Source: Candidatus Eisenbacteria bacterium
GTDB lineage: Bacteria; Eisenbacteria; RBG-16-71-46; CAIMUX01; JAHJDP01
Reading direction: 5' to 3'
NCBI GenBank assembly: GCA_018831195.1
Contig: JAHJDP010000065.1
Location: 1 to 64,000 of the forward strand
Length of the DNA: 64,000 nucleotides
This document shows positions 41,722-50,592 of this stretch, piece after piece. Under the pieces are notes generated by a model that saw nothing but the letters and a program-made list of their open reading frames with translations, had not been told where the DNA came from and did no database searches. Positions within the stretch are counted from its first letter, which is position 1; each line of letters opens with the position of its first letter. Made by a program: the position numbers and the translations under genes.

Positions 41722-41883
41722 ATGTCGTGGATTGACATTCCTGAAGCAAAACCACCTCAAATTACAGGCCCGTTCCCGGAGCCCCTGGACGGTATCCCAA
41801 TCACAGATACCCGCTGCGGATGCCCCTTCAAAAATCGGTCATTTAATTCTCTATTAATTGGTAGGTGTTTTGGTGTGAAGTGA
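41722..41883 (+). CDS. Small Cys-containing protein or leader peptide
   Basis: A 53-codon frame preceded by GAGGAGGGG at an ideal distance and by a perfect promoter. It is Pro-rich at first (Pro-Phe-Pro-Glu-Pro-Leu-Asp-Gly-Ile-Pro-Ile) and then has Cys-Gly-Cys-Pro-Phe and a third Cys near the end. There is no signal peptide or membrane helix. It is either a genuine small protein or a translated leader that regulates the operon. No family is recognised. Confidence 0.55.
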   Translation: MSWIDIPEAKPPQITGPFPEPLDGIPITDTRCGCPFKNRSFNSLLIGRCFGVK

Positions 41884-41971
41884 TGCTAATAGGGAAAGAA
41901 TAAATGTGTTTGAAAAGACCGATAAAAAAGTGGGAATTCAAAGGGCGGCGTCCAGGAGGTGGGGCTCAACA

Positions 41972-41998
41972 ATGAATCTCGGCCGGATCTCTCAATAG
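41972..41998 (+). other. Eight-codon mini-ORF upstream of the ferredoxin gene
   Basis: ATG to TAG, eight sense codons, preceded by AGGAGGTGGGG 10 bases upstream, a stronger ribosome site than that of the main gene. It ends 15 bases before the start of the Tat-exported ferredoxin. It may couple or tune translation of that gene. Confidence 0.4.
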
Positions 41999-42013
41999 GG
42001 TGAGGAAAGAGTC

Positions 42014-42913
42014 ATGGATATAACGCGTCGGAATTTTTTGGGATTAACAGCCTTGGGAACGCTCTCGGCGGCGACGGGCACGAGTGCCGCGTCCTCTTTG
42101 CACAGGGAGCCGGTCGACAACAAAAAGGTCTATGGCGTTTTGGTTGATACGGTCCTGTGCATCGGCTGCAGAAAATGTGAATGGGCCTGCAATCAAGAGC
42201 ACAAGCTGTCAGACAAAAAGCTGCAGGAGTATGAAGACAAATCGGTTTTTGACCGGCATCGGCGCCCGAGCGACTCAGCTTATACAGTCGTGAATGAATT
42301 CTCCAATTCAGAGGATCCGACGGGGAAAAAGTACCAGATAAAAGTACAATGCATGCATTGTAATCATCCGGCGTGTGAATCGGCTTGTATCGTAGGCGCT
42401 TTCAAGAAGGTGGAAAACGGAACGGTGAGGTACGATGCATGGAAATGTATCGGATGCCGTTATTGCATGATCGCTTGTCCGTTCCAGATTCCAGCTTATG
42501 AATATTCGAAGGCGATCGAACCGCGCGTCATGAAATGCACATTTTGCCTCCACAGGACGGAAGTTGGGAAGAGGCCGGCATGTGTGGAGATCTGCCCGAA
42601 TGAAGCGTTGGTTTTCGGCACGCGGGAGCAGATCCTCCAGGTGGCCCATGAGCGCATTCAAGCCCGCCCCGAGAAGTATTCAGCCCATGTTTACGGAGAG
42701 CATGAAGCCGGCGGAACGAGCTGGATCTACTTGCTGCCGTACGACTTCAAGCACACAGAATTGCCCGCCCTCGATGATAGACCGATACCCGACCGCACAG
42801 AGAAGATTCAGCATGCGATCTTTAAATCATTTGTGCCGCCGGCGGCTCTTTATGGATTGCTCGGCCTGATCATGTATACCCAGAAACGGGATAGTCGTGG
42901 GGAGGAGGACTGA
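42014..42913 (+). CDS. Tat-exported 4Fe-4S ferredoxin (HmcB/HybA-like)
   Basis: 299 residues. A Tat signal (Thr-Arg-Arg-Asn-Phe-Leu-Gly-Leu) is followed by four cysteine clusters: Cys-Ile-Gly-Cys-Arg-Lys-Cys, Cys-Met-His-Cys-x-x-x-x-Cys, Cys-Ile-Gly-Cys-Arg-Tyr-Cys and Cys-Thr-Phe-Cys. A hydrophobic helix near the C-terminus anchors it, as in HybA. It would pass electrons between an NrfD-type quinol protein and a periplasmic cytochrome. The next gene encodes that NrfD protein, one base after the stop. GAGGAAAG precedes the start. Confidence 0.93.
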   Translation: MDITRRNFLGLTALGTLSAATGTSAASSLHREPVDNKKVYGVLVDTVLCIGCRKCEWACNQEHKLSDKKLQEYEDKSVFDRHRRPSDSAYTVVNEFSNSEDPTGKKYQIKVQCMHCNHPACESACIVGAFKKVENGTVRYDAWKCIGCRYCMIACPFQIPAYEYSKAIEPRVMKCTFCLHRTEVGKRPACVEICPNEALVFGTREQILQVAHERIQARPEKYSAHVYGEHEAGGTSWIYLLPYDFKHTELPALDDRPIPDRTEKIQHAIFKSFVPPAALYGLLGLIMYTQKRDSRGEED

Positions 42914-42914
42914 G

Positions 42915-44156
42915 ATGAGCGGGCATGAAATTCCTACACCGATCAGAAAAGTGCCCTATTTCACAAAAGGAACATTGGTGTTGTTCGGTATCATGTGCCT
43001 CGGTCTGGCCACCTTCCTTGCCCGCTTTCTATTCGGATTGGGCGCGGTGACAAATCTCAATGATCAGTATCCCTGGGGATTGTGGATTGCCATTGATGTC
43101 GCGACGGGGGTTGCTCTGGCGGCGGGGGGGTTCACAACAGCCGCGCTCGCCGAGATTTTCCACCGGGGCAAGTACCATGTTATAACCCGTCCGGCGCTGC
43201 TGACGGCGATGTTGGGTTATACATTCGTTGCCATAGGCGTTGTGACCGATCTCGGGCGCTATTACAACATCTGGCACGTGCTGCTTCCGCCTTTCTGGCA
43301 GGGCAATTCGGTTCTCTTCGAAGTCGGCATGTGCGTCATGATCTATCTCACCGTACTTTATGTCGAGTTCCTCCCGATTGTTGTGGAGCGTTTCGTCGGG
43401 CGGGTCAATTTCCCGGGTCCATTCTCCATCTTTAATAAGATCGTTGATCTCTTCCTTAAACTTGCCGGGCGTGCACTGCAACGCGTCCTTTGGGTTTTCA
43501 TCATCGCCGGGGTGGTGCTTTCCTGCCTGCATCAGTCCTCGCTGGGGACATTGATGGTCATCGCGCCGTACAAGATGCATCCGCTTTGGTATACGAGCCT
43601 TTCGCCGCTTCTTTTTTTGCTTTCGGCCATAGCGGTCGGGTTTCCCATGGTGATCTTTGAGTCGATCCTGGCATCACGGTCTCTGAAACTGAAACCCGAA
43701 ACGAAGGTCCTTTCCTCCATCGCGCGCTATACACCGATCATCTTAGGGACCTATTTTATTGTTAAAATTGGTGATATCACGCTGAGGGAGGCCTGGCCGT
43801 ATGTCATCGAAGGATCGCTTCATTCTTTCATGTGGAGTGTGGAAATGATCCTGGGCGTTGTCACGCCCATCGTGCTCTTCTCCATCAAAAGGGTTCGGAA
43901 CTCCGTCGGGGGGCTCTTTACCGGCGCGACCCTCATTGTTCTCGGAGTCGTTCTCAACCGGATAAACGTGTTTATCATCGCCTATAAACCCCTCTATGCC
44001 GTGAAACCCTATTTTCCCACTTTCTGGGAAATCATAGTAACAGCCGGGCTTGCCTGCGCACTGGTCCTGATCTACAGGTTCTTTGTGATGAATCTTCCTG
44101 TGATCTCGGTGCCGGAGAAAGATCTTCAATCCGCCAGTACAAGGGTCGGGAGTTGA
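42915..44156 (+). CDS. NrfD/HybB-family quinol-oxidising membrane protein
   Basis: About 413 residues with ten hydrophobic helices. Trp-Gly-Leu-Trp-Ile-Ala-Ile-Asp-Val and Gly-Gly-Phe-Thr-Thr-Ala-Ala-Leu near the start are typical of HybB-type proteins. It exchanges electrons between menaquinol and the partner ferredoxin and cytochrome on the periplasmic side. The ATG at 42915 has GGAGGA upstream. With the preceding and following genes it forms an Hmc-like complex. There are no haem motifs of its own. Confidence 0.93.
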   Translation: MSGHEIPTPIRKVPYFTKGTLVLFGIMCLGLATFLARFLFGLGAVTNLNDQYPWGLWIAIDVATGVALAAGGFTTAALAEIFHRGKYHVITRPALLTAMLGYTFVAIGVVTDLGRYYNIWHVLLPPFWQGNSVLFEVGMCVMIYLTVLYVEFLPIVVERFVGRVNFPGPFSIFNKIVDLFLKLAGRALQRVLWVFIIAGVVLSCLHQSSLGTLMVIAPYKMHPLWYTSLSPLLFLLSAIAVGFPMVIFESILASRSLKLKPETKVLSSIARYTPIILGTYFIVKIGDITLREAWPYVIEGSLHSFMWSVEMILGVVTPIVLFSIKRVRNSVGGLFTGATLIVLGVVLNRINVFIIAYKPLYAVKPYFPTFWEIIVTAGLACALVLIYRFFVMNLPVISVPEKDLQSASTRVGS

Positions 44157-44190
44157 CAAACGGACTTGTTCAAGTCAACGAGGTGGTGTC

Positions 44191-45576
44191 ATGGTCGCAA
44201 AAGCATTTTTTAAGGCGGTATGTCATCTTGTCGGGATCGGTGTGATACTCCTGTTTTATCCGGTCATCAGCAGCGCTCATGATCCGAATGAACCCAGCGA
44301 TCTTGATTGTATGGAATGTCATACCTGCGAAGAACCGACGCTTGAGAATATGTGCCTCAAAGCTTGTCCGAGACTGGCTTCCGCCCACAAGACCGCCGGT
44401 TTTGATCTTTCAAAGAGCCCCGATATCCTCAAGCTGGACGATCTCGCGGACCTCTATGAGGCGACTCTTTTTAATCACAAAGGCCATGCCGAGATGACCG
44501 ATCGCGGTATCGGATGCGAGGTCTGCCACCACTACAGCACTTCGGATGATATCCCGCTCTGTTCAGATTGCCATGTTCCCGGCAATGAAAACACCAATCT
44601 GCGGATGCCCGGACTGAAGGGGGCGTTTCACCGTCTCTGTCTCGGATGCCACCGTGAATGGAGCCACGAGACGGAATGCGATGTCTGCCACGTACCTGCA
44701 AAGGATGGAGCCCTGGAAGCTTCGGGTTACGACCGCTCTGATATCATCGGCCGGGAGCATCCCAAGTTGGTGCCGCCTGTCACAAAGATTCTTCAGGTTG
44801 ATTTTGCAGAAGGGCCGGTTGTCCGGTTTCCCCATGCCGAGCATGTGGAATCGTTCGGATTCGAATGCGTCGATTGCCATCAGAATGAAAGCTGTGATCA
44901 GTGCCATGACCTGCAGCGGAGCAGCTCCGGCAGGGATCCAAAGAAAGCGGCGCATGCCGATTGCAAGGCCTGTCATGAGGATGATAAGTGCTCAAAGTGC
45001 CATACCTCTCACGATTCAGCCGAACCACTGTTCAATCATGAGGCCCATGCCGAAATGACCGAGCGGGGCGTCGGGTGCAAGATCTGCCATCACGATGTCG
45101 AAGAGAATGATATCCAGGCCTGTTCGGCGTGCCACACCTCAGTAGAAAAGGGAGCCCATATGGGCCAGCCGAGCCTGCAGGGGGCTTATCACCGTTTGTG
45201 TCTCGGCTGTCATCGCGAGTGGGATCACGAGACTCGTTGTACCGCCTGTCATCATCCATCCCAGACAAAAGATCTCGAGGCCGCGGGGCAGGACCCGACC
45301 GATATCGTGGGGCAAAGTCATCCCAAACTTATCCCGCCCATCACAAAGGTCTTTCAGACAAATTATAAGGAGGGGCCGGTTGTCAGATTCGCCCACTCCG
45401 ATCATATCGAAAAACAAGGTTTCGAATGTGTCGATTGCCATCAGAAGGAGAGCTGCAATCTTTGTCATGATCTGGCGAAGGACCCTACAAAACGGGATCC
45501 ATCAAAGGAACATCATGAAGATTGTAATGCCTGCCACGCGGGTGATGAATGCGTTCTGTGCCACAAGGCCCATTAG
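44191..45576 (+). CDS. 17-haem c-type cytochrome (HmcA-like, internally duplicated)
   Basis: 461 residues with a signal peptide and 17 CxxCH motifs. After one N-terminal haem, the rest splits into two homologous halves (residues about 92-275 and 276-461), each with eight motifs. Shared landmarks are Phe-Asn-His-x-x-His-Ala-Glu-Met-Thr, Arg-Leu-Cys-Leu-Gly-Cys-His-Arg-Glu-Trp and His-Pro-Lys-Leu. HmcA of sulfate reducers also has 16 haems and pairs with the same ferredoxin/NrfD partners. Between the first two haems is a Cys-rich stretch with no CxxCH. It would collect electrons from the membrane complex in the periplasm. Confidence 0.93.
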   Translation: MVAKAFFKAVCHLVGIGVILLFYPVISSAHDPNEPSDLDCMECHTCEEPTLENMCLKACPRLASAHKTAGFDLSKSPDILKLDDLADLYEATLFNHKGHAEMTDRGIGCEVCHHYSTSDDIPLCSDCHVPGNENTNLRMPGLKGAFHRLCLGCHREWSHETECDVCHVPAKDGALEASGYDRSDIIGREHPKLVPPVTKILQVDFAEGPVVRFPHAEHVESFGFECVDCHQNESCDQCHDLQRSSSGRDPKKAAHADCKACHEDDKCSKCHTSHDSAEPLFNHEAHAEMTERGVGCKICHHDVEENDIQACSACHTSVEKGAHMGQPSLQGAYHRLCLGCHREWDHETRCTACHHPSQTKDLEAAGQDPTDIVGQSHPKLIPPITKVFQTNYKEGPVVRFAHSDHIEKQGFECVDCHQKESCNLCHDLAKDPTKRDPSKEHHEDCNACHAGDECVLCHKAH

Positions 45577-45794
45577 AAGCAGGCGGGCGGATCCGGTAAT
45601 TTGTGAGGGGGAAAACCCGCAAATTGACATTAGGCAGGACTCAGCCATCTTCTTCACAGGATTAGTATATTGATTTAAAGGCTCACTATCTGTTATTGAT
45701 ATTTCCAGGTTCTGCAGGGTGGCCCGGCCGCGCCGAGAGAGTCAAACACACCCCGCCACCCGCTTTCAAAGCCAGCTATTTGGGGAGGGATATT

Positions 45795-47693
45795 GTGTTG
45801 TCTCAAGAATTGGTCCGGCGCTGCCTTGTTTTACTCGTCTTGATCTGTCTGGCCGTCCTTCCGGCGGCCGCCCAGGATTTTACAAACGAAGATTGTGATG
45901 CTTGTCACGCGGACACGGGCGGGGATCTTCCGGAGGTTTCCCATAGCACGCTCATGAGCAGTGTTCATGCCGATCAACTTTGCACCGACTGCCATACCGG
46001 TATTGAGGAGCTGCCGCATAGCGAAATCCTCCCGCCGGCGGAATGCGGCGCCTGCCACGGCGATGTCGCCGAGTCTTATGTAAAACACGGTCTGGGGATT
46101 GTCGGCGTATCAACGGCGATTCCCAATTGCATCGATTGTCATGGCACCCACGACATCAAGCCGGTGGCTGATAAAACATCGAGAGTCAATCCCTTGAGGC
46201 TTCCACAAACATGCGGGAAATGCCACGAAGACGAAAAATTCACCGAGGCACAGGGTATTCGCTTCAAACACCCCGTCAAGGTTTACTCGGTGAGTGTTCA
46301 CGGACGGGCCGCGCTGGGGGGCGTTTATTCGGCCGCGAGCTGTAATGACTGCCACTCCGCGGGTGGGGATGCCCATCAGATCCTCTCTCCCGGTGATATC
46401 AAATCGCCGATCAACCATTTCAACATCACCAAGACCTGCGGGCAGTGCCATCGATATATCGCTCAGGATTATTCCGAGGGTATTCACGGGCAATTGACCG
46501 AACGGGGCGAGGTGGAATCACCGATTTGTACAACCTGTCACGGTGAGCATAATATTCTGCTTCACGACGACCCGCGATCCCCGGTCAGCTCCCACCGCCT
46601 GGCCGAGGCCACCTGCTCGCCCTGCCATGAATCGGCCGCCCTAAACGAGAAATATTCGCTTCCCACGGGAAGGCTTCACAGTTTCCGCGATTCTTATCAT
46701 GGCCTCAAGAGCCAGGCCGGTGATATCACGGTCGCCAACTGCGCCTCATGCCATGGCGCCCATCGGATTCTGCCCGCATCCGATCCCACCTCGACGGTGT
46801 ACAAGGGGAATCTTGTGACAACATGCGGTGGATGCCATCCCAGCATCACACCCGAGATGGCCAGCACCCCGATTCACGCCTCCTCCACCGGGATTCAGGC
46901 CGGCGCCGCCGCCGTCGTGCGGGCCATCTATGTGTGGGCGATCGCCATCATCATCGGGGCCATGGCCCTGCACTGGCTCATCGATCTTATCCAGCAGATC
47001 CATGTGACAATGAAGAAGAAAAAACAGGTTAAGCGGATGGACGCGGATGAGGTCGTCCAGCACTTCTTCCTCGCGCTCTCTTTTACATTACTTGTCATCA
47101 GCGGTTTCTCCCTCCGGTTTTATGATGCGTGGTGGTCGAAGCTGTTCTTCGGCTGGGACGGCGGGTCGGCGTTCAGGGGAACGCTTCACCGCGTCTGCGG
47201 CGTTGTAATGCTGATGGTGACGCTCTGGCACATGCTCTTTCTCTTGACCGCCAGGGGGCGGCGATTCTTAAGAGACATGGCGCCCGGCTTCCTGGATGTA
47301 AAGCAGTTCTTCCAGATGATGGCTTACAATTTGGGCCGCCAGGGGGATCATCCCCAATTCGGCCGTTTCTCCTATGTGGAGAAGGCGGAGTATTGGGCGC
47401 TCGTTTGGGGAACGGTTGTCATGGCGATTTCCGGGCTCTTCCTCTGGTTCGACAATTTGGCGATCCACTGGTTCCCCAAGGGGTTCCTCGATGTCATGCT
47501 TGTGGTTCACTATTATGAAGCCTGGCTGGCTTTCCTCGCCATCTTGATCTGGCACATGTACTCAACCGTATTCAGTCCCAAGGTTTATCCCATGAACCCC
47601 TCCTGGCTTACTGGAAATATGCCCGAGGAACAATTCAAGGCGGAGCACCCTTTGATCAAGATTCCGGAACCGAAGAAAGAAACGGAGTCGTAG
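45795..47693 (+). CDS. 11-haem cytochrome fused to a b-type membrane domain
   Basis: About 632 residues. A signal peptide ends near Ala-Ala-Ala-Gln. Eleven CxxCH motifs lie in residues about 30-360. A C-terminal domain (about 385-610) has five hydrophobic helices with His residues in Leu-His-Arg-Val-Cys-Gly, Leu-Trp-His-Met, Val-His-Tyr-Tyr and Ile-Trp-His-Met, as in cytochrome b561/formate dehydrogenase gamma. It can thus move electrons between quinone and periplasmic haems in one chain. Start: GTG at 45795 (or TTG at 45798) with GGGGAGGG upstream. From 45577 to 45794 there is only an intergenic region. Confidence 0.92.
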   Translation: MLSQELVRRCLVLLVLICLAVLPAAAQDFTNEDCDACHADTGGDLPEVSHSTLMSSVHADQLCTDCHTGIEELPHSEILPPAECGACHGDVAESYVKHGLGIVGVSTAIPNCIDCHGTHDIKPVADKTSRVNPLRLPQTCGKCHEDEKFTEAQGIRFKHPVKVYSVSVHGRAALGGVYSAASCNDCHSAGGDAHQILSPGDIKSPINHFNITKTCGQCHRYIAQDYSEGIHGQLTERGEVESPICTTCHGEHNILLHDDPRSPVSSHRLAEATCSPCHESAALNEKYSLPTGRLHSFRDSYHGLKSQAGDITVANCASCHGAHRILPASDPTSTVYKGNLVTTCGGCHPSITPEMASTPIHASSTGIQAGAAAVVRAIYVWAIAIIIGAMALHWLIDLIQQIHVTMKKKKQVKRMDADEVVQHFFLALSFTLLVISGFSLRFYDAWWSKLFFGWDGGSAFRGTLHRVCGVVMLMVTLWHMLFLLTARGRRFLRDMAPGFLDVKQFFQMMAYNLGRQGDHPQFGRFSYVEKAEYWALVWGTVVMAISGLFLWFDNLAIHWFPKGFLDVMLVVHYYEAWLAFLAILIWHMYSTVFSPKVYPMNPSWLTGNMPEEQFKAEHPLIKIPEPKKETES

Positions 47694-47770
47694 GGAATCA
47701 TGAGTTTTCGTCGCGTTCGGAAGCGGCCGCCCCGTTCGTTCTAGAAGATCATGTGATAAACTAAGATGTT

Positions 47771-49948
47771 ATGTTGAGAAGAATCGGAAAATATATTTTC
47801 CCGGTCGCGGGTTTGTTGCTGCTATTTTTTCCCGGCCAAGGTGATGCCTTGGACGGAAGGCTCGATATATGGAATTCGCATCAGAATGGCCGGGCCGGCG
47901 CAGGATCCTACAATACCTTTTCAAGACGTGAAACCTATGTGCTGAACCAGCCCTTCACCCTCCTTCAGGAAATCATGGTCTCCACACGGCTCCGCTGGGT
48001 TCGTGAGTTCTCGGGCAGCGAGACAAACGGGCTGTCGCAGGAATGGGATAATCATACGCTGCAACCCTCCTACTCGATGAGTTACAGAACCCGGCGGCTG
48101 AACCTCGGATTGAAGGGCGATTGGTTCGAAAAGGAATCCTCGGGCGCGACGGCCCTTGCGCCCTTGTCCACCCGCAGCCAGCATGGCGGATGGTTCAATG
48201 CCCGCAGCGACCGAGGGACGCGTCTCAACATCAATTGGACACAAACGCTATCTAAAAGAGAAGGAGAGATTGGGGGCGACAAAGAAACCCGGGAGAAATC
48301 AGGGTTTTTGGACGCCGAACAATCTCTGGGCACGATCGGGCAGATCCAGTACAAGTTCTCCGCTCTTTCCAGCGATGTCGTGGATCGGCAGGTCCAGCGT
48401 ACAGATTATTCACATGGGTTCGATTTAGGCGCCGACAAACGATTTGCCGATAATCGAATCGATCTGTCCGTTCGGGCTCGAACTCAATATTTTATACAGA
48501 AAGCTGAGACGGGCGGGAGTGTTGAAAACACGGTTCTTCTTCAGCCTTTTTCCGGGCATGCGTTGCTTGATGATACGCCTGAGATTCACGATCCCCTTGA
48601 AGGAGATTTGATCAGCGTTCCCGAATTGTTTGACCGGGATCGTGAAAGCCCCACCTCGATCAATATAGGCGATTCGGCTCCGGTCGTGCGGGAGTTCGGA
48701 GGGGATTACCGGAATATACAATATGATTTCGGCGATCAGGAAGAGCTGAGTTCGGCAATCCTCTTCGTCGATGAACGCTTGCTGCATCCCGAGTTGTTCC
48801 AGTGGCGCCTCTTCGTCACGGATGATCCCGAAGGGCGGATCTGGACTGAGCTGGAGACGGATAGATTCAGTATTGGATACAATGAATGGAGCAATGTTCA
48901 CCAAGGGTGGGCCATCGATTTTAATGACACTGTTTCCGCCCGCTATTTCAAGCTGGTCGATGTCAAATTCGGTCCAACAGTACCCGATCTTTTTATCACC
49001 GAGCTGGAGGTTTACACGCTCGATGTCAACGAGATCGAGAAAACAGAAGAGCGTTCGCGGAATGACAAACTGGATGCGAGTGTCAGCCTCACTCCCATAC
49101 CCATTCTCAATTTCAGATACCAGACGACCCTGCGGCAGCGCGTTTTTTACGAGATGGACGGCCGGGATCTTGATGCCGTGACCCAGGGTTTTCACTCACG
49201 GCTAAAATTGGGCGGCCTTATTCTCACCGGCATGGTTCAGACCTACCGGCTCACCAGGGAGGCGCAGAGCAGCACCAATGTCGAGGATTATGAGGCGGCC
49301 ATCGCCCGGGGATCCACGACGCGGTTTACCACCAAGCTCTCTTGGAATCATTCCGTGGATCACAGCACCCATCAGGACAAAACAACCAATTATGTCACAC
49401 TGGCATTATCCTGGCAGGCGACCCCAAGGCTGCAGATCAAACAGAGATTCAGCCATGGCCGGCGGGAGGATTTTATTCTCGATGTAGAATCAGTTTCCAA
49501 CGCCATTGCGACCTCAATTTCGACTCGTCCCCTATCAAGTCTGAGCCTTGATTTTAATCGAACGGATCGATGGGTCAACACGGAGGCGGGAGCGGGGTTT
49601 CAGAGGTTTGACAATACCAATCTTACGCTCAACTGGGCACCCCTCCCCTTGATTAGCTTTTCGAGTACTTGGCTCTATCAGGTGCGGAAGACAACCGAAT
49701 GGAGCGCCCGTCACTCTGTGGCCTGGTCTCCCCTTAGCGGTGGCAGTGTCGAAATCCGAATCAATGGCAATGGATTCCAGGATTCCAGGACCGATGCAAC
49801 ACAGTGGGGCGGCGGTGTTTCGACGAAATGGCGGATGCGGCCGAGACTCCTTTTGGAGGGGGGTATCGAGACCCAGAGATACGAAGTGTCCGGGGAGAGA
49901 GTTAGGGCTCCCATCAGCACGAATATGCGAGTCAGTTGGTCTTTTTAG
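47771..49948 (+). CDS. Large outer-membrane beta-barrel with embedded sugar-binding-like domain
   Basis: 725 residues ending in Trp-Ser-Phe, with a signal peptide and long alternating hydrophobic strands typical of porins. Residues about 270-420 interrupt the barrel with a discoidin/F5-8C-like fold (Ala-Arg-Tyr-Phe-Lys-Leu-Val-Asp, Phe-Ile-Thr-Glu-Leu-Glu-Val-Tyr). It may form the pore through which cytochromes or their filaments cross the outer membrane, in the way MtrB-type or OscE-like proteins do; no direct homology was established. It sits between membrane cytochromes and the prolyl isomerase. GTGATT and AAGGATCAC after the gene can form a weak hairpin (49949-49980). Confidence 0.8.
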   Translation: MLRRIGKYIFPVAGLLLLFFPGQGDALDGRLDIWNSHQNGRAGAGSYNTFSRRETYVLNQPFTLLQEIMVSTRLRWVREFSGSETNGLSQEWDNHTLQPSYSMSYRTRRLNLGLKGDWFEKESSGATALAPLSTRSQHGGWFNARSDRGTRLNINWTQTLSKREGEIGGDKETREKSGFLDAEQSLGTIGQIQYKFSALSSDVVDRQVQRTDYSHGFDLGADKRFADNRIDLSVRARTQYFIQKAETGGSVENTVLLQPFSGHALLDDTPEIHDPLEGDLISVPELFDRDRESPTSINIGDSAPVVREFGGDYRNIQYDFGDQEELSSAILFVDERLLHPELFQWRLFVTDDPEGRIWTELETDRFSIGYNEWSNVHQGWAIDFNDTVSARYFKLVDVKFGPTVPDLFITELEVYTLDVNEIEKTEERSRNDKLDASVSLTPIPILNFRYQTTLRQRVFYEMDGRDLDAVTQGFHSRLKLGGLILTGMVQTYRLTREAQSSTNVEDYEAAIARGSTTRFTTKLSWNHSVDHSTHQDKTTNYVTLALSWQATPRLQIKQRFSHGRREDFILDVESVSNAIATSISTRPLSSLSLDFNRTDRWVNTEAGAGFQRFDNTNLTLNWAPLPLISFSSTWLYQVRKTTEWSARHSVAWSPLSGGSVEIRINGNGFQDSRTDATQWGGGVSTKWRMRPRLLLEGGIETQRYEVSGERVRAPISTNMRVSWSF

Positions 49949-50013
49949 GTGATTCCTTATAAAGTGTGATGAAGGATCACTGATCTGAAGAGGATGGGGC
50001 GGGAGGACTTTTC

Positions 50014-50592
50014 ATGAATCGATGGGTCATGCCGGCAATCGCCAGGCTGCTCCTTTTGCTGGTGGCGGGGACTCTTAGCGGGTGCGCCTCCAGCGGGGAG
50101 AGCTTTATCCATCCGAATATGGATTTTGGACACGTTCAGCGTTGCGCGATTCTTCCCTTCCAGAACCTGTGCTCCGACGACCTTGCCGATGAGAGGCTGC
50201 AGTCGATTTTTCTCATGGAAGTTTTGAAGAAGGAGAGGCTTGAAATCATCGATCCGGGTGAAACCCTCTCGGGCATGTTGGTCCAGCGATTGAGCCCCGG
50301 GAAGGAACTGACCCCCCAGCAGGGGGTCGCCTTGGGGAAGGAACTGGGCGTGGATGCGATCTTTTTCGGAGTCGTCGAAGAGTATGGGATCAATACGGCA
50401 GATCGGAAAAGGGGTCCGGAAATCACATTGGTTCTGGGGATGATGGAGACCGAAACCGGAACAACAATCTGGCGTTCACAAGTTCATAAAACCGGGATGT
50501 CGATATGGAACCGGCTGTTCGGTGGAAGTCCGGCAAGTCTATACGATGTCTCCCGCAATGCTGTCCGGCAGGCTTTGAAATCGCTATTCTGA
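50014..50592 (+). CDS. Lipoprotein of the GNA1162/CsgG-like type
   Basis: 192 residues. The lipobox is Leu-Ser-Gly-Cys. The mature part has Val-Gln-Arg-Cys-Ala-Ile-Leu-Pro-Phe-Gln-Asn and Leu-Gly-Val-Asp-Ala-Ile-Phe-Phe-Gly-Val-Val, the strand pattern of the alpha/beta periplasmic lipoproteins related to CsgG and GNA1162, some of which build outer-membrane secretion pores. Located next to an OmcS-like gene set, it could be a channel component. Its stop overlaps the start of the next gene (TGATG). Confidence 0.82.
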   Translation: MNRWVMPAIARLLLLLVAGTLSGCASSGESFIHPNMDFGHVQRCAILPFQNLCSDDLADERLQSIFLMEVLKKERLEIIDPGETLSGMLVQRLSPGKELTPQQGVALGKELGVDAIFFGVVEEYGINTADRKRGPEITLVLGMMETETGTTIWRSQVHKTGMSIWNRLFGGSPASLYDVSRNAVRQALKSLF

